Made by a program: the position numbers and the translations under genes
Notes under the pieces: model-generated
What the model saw: the letters and a program-made list of their open reading frames with translations, nothing else
Database searches by the model: none
Told to the model about the DNA's origin: nothing
Assembly (NCBI GenBank): GCA_902778985.1
Contig: CACYZS010000067.1
Span: 1-6,517, forward strand
Direction: 5' to 3'
Source: an uncultured Ruminococcus sp.
GTDB taxonomy: Bacteria; Bacillota; Clostridia; Oscillospirales; CAG-272
DNA length: 6,517 nt
Part shown: one piece after another, positions 6,087 through 6,517 of the stretch
Layout of the letters: the number at the start of each line of letters is the position of its first letter
How positions within the stretch are numbered: the stretch's first letter is position 1

Positions 6087-6517
6087 TTATTGCCAGTCGT
6101 TCCCCGAAAACTCCAGTTTGACGCAGTTGATCTTGTGCGAATAGGCGGTGCAGGCGTCGATCGCCAGGATCCCCTTGCGGGAGAAAGGCGAGAAGTCCGC
6201 GCCGGGACCGAACTCGGGACCGCTCTTGTCGATGATCGCGTGCCCCCAACTGGCGTGCCAGTGTCCGCAGATCACGGTTTTGTCCCGCGGGCGGACGCCG
6301 CATTTCCACTCTTCCATACCGTTCGCCCATCTTGCCCTGTACCAGTTCCCGCGCCGCCAGTCACGCCCCGCGGACTCCGACGCGCGCGGGACCCACCCGT
6401 GGACAAGGATATAGTCGCCGAGTTCGGCGAAATCGACGAGGTCGGAAAGGTATTGCTGCAGCGCAGGATGTTCCTGCATCTGCGTAATATTGGGACGGTA
6501 ATCGCCCTCGTAGAACT
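6087..6517 (-). CDS. Calcineurin-like metallophosphoesterase, C-terminal part (5' end beyond window)
   Basis: The last 142 residues and the TAA stop (6087-6089) are visible; the frame is open to the right edge, so the start lies outside. An internal ATG at 6479 should not be taken as the start because the frame continues upstream without a stop. Visible motifs fit the metal-binding half of the calcineurin-like phosphoesterase fold: YILVHGWVP (where relatives have VHAG-type His) and the paired-histidine motif ICGHWHASWGHA. Near the end come IDACTAYSHKINCVKLEF, matching the closing strands where bacterial Ser/Thr-phosphatase-like members read IDTG-x-L-x-C-x-x-L. The N-terminal GD and GNH metal sites are outside the window. 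The substrate (phosphoprotein, dinucleotide polyphosphate or other) cannot be told from this part. It converges on ppa and is not part of that unit. Confidence 0.85.
   Translation of the reverse strand, partial: FYEGDYRPNITQMQEHPALQQYLSDLVDFAELGDYILVHGWVPRASESAGRDWRRGNWYRARWANGMEEWKCGVRPRDKTVICGHWHASWGHAIIDKSGPEFGPGADFSPFSRKGILAIDACTAYSHKINCVKLEFSGNDWQ

Overview
The coding DNA is GC-rich, with strong C/G preference at third codon positions. Ribosome-binding sites are strong (AAGGAG type), promoters are classical TTGACA/TATAAT, and the main intergenic region is very AT-rich. This fits a bacterium with a housekeeping sigma factor of the Firmicutes type, most plausibly a GC-rich anaerobic Clostridia relative. 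That placement is inference; the window contains no taxonomic marker gene. No RNA gene, CRISPR array, transposon or origin was seen, and no gene-free stretch exceeds 300 bases.

Left part (1-3858, all on the minus strand): a three-gene redox operon read from right to left. It starts with an old-yellow-enzyme-type flavin oxidoreductase. A short-chain dehydrogenase/reductase follows, its start overlapping the previous stop by 13 nt. Last comes a large fumarate-reductase-like FAD flavoprotein that runs off the left edge. A hairpin followed by a U-rich tract lies between the second and third genes and probably lowers expression of the third. An excellent extended -10 promoter drives the operon.

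Centre (3859-4789): a compact AT-rich divergent promoter region, then a plus-strand AraC-family regulator transcribed away from the operon. The two back-to-back promoters carry identical TGTTATAAT elements that together form a 9-bp inverted repeat. The layout suggests the AraC protein senses a small molecule and controls the redox operon. The classes encoded (ene-reductase, ketone/alcohol oxidoreductase, fumarate-reductase-like reductase) match those of gut pathways that reduce unsaturated ketones step by step, such as isoflavone to equol, and partly those of the bai bile-acid operon. The substrate here is unknown.

Right part (4790-6517): a TTGACA-17-TACAAT promoter precedes a small four-helix membrane protein of unknown function. 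A GC-rich hairpin and a complete family I inorganic pyrophosphatase (ppa) with all expected active-site residues follow. A strong terminator hairpin closes this unit. Converging from the right is the C-terminal part of a calcineurin-like metallophosphoesterase that continues beyond the window.
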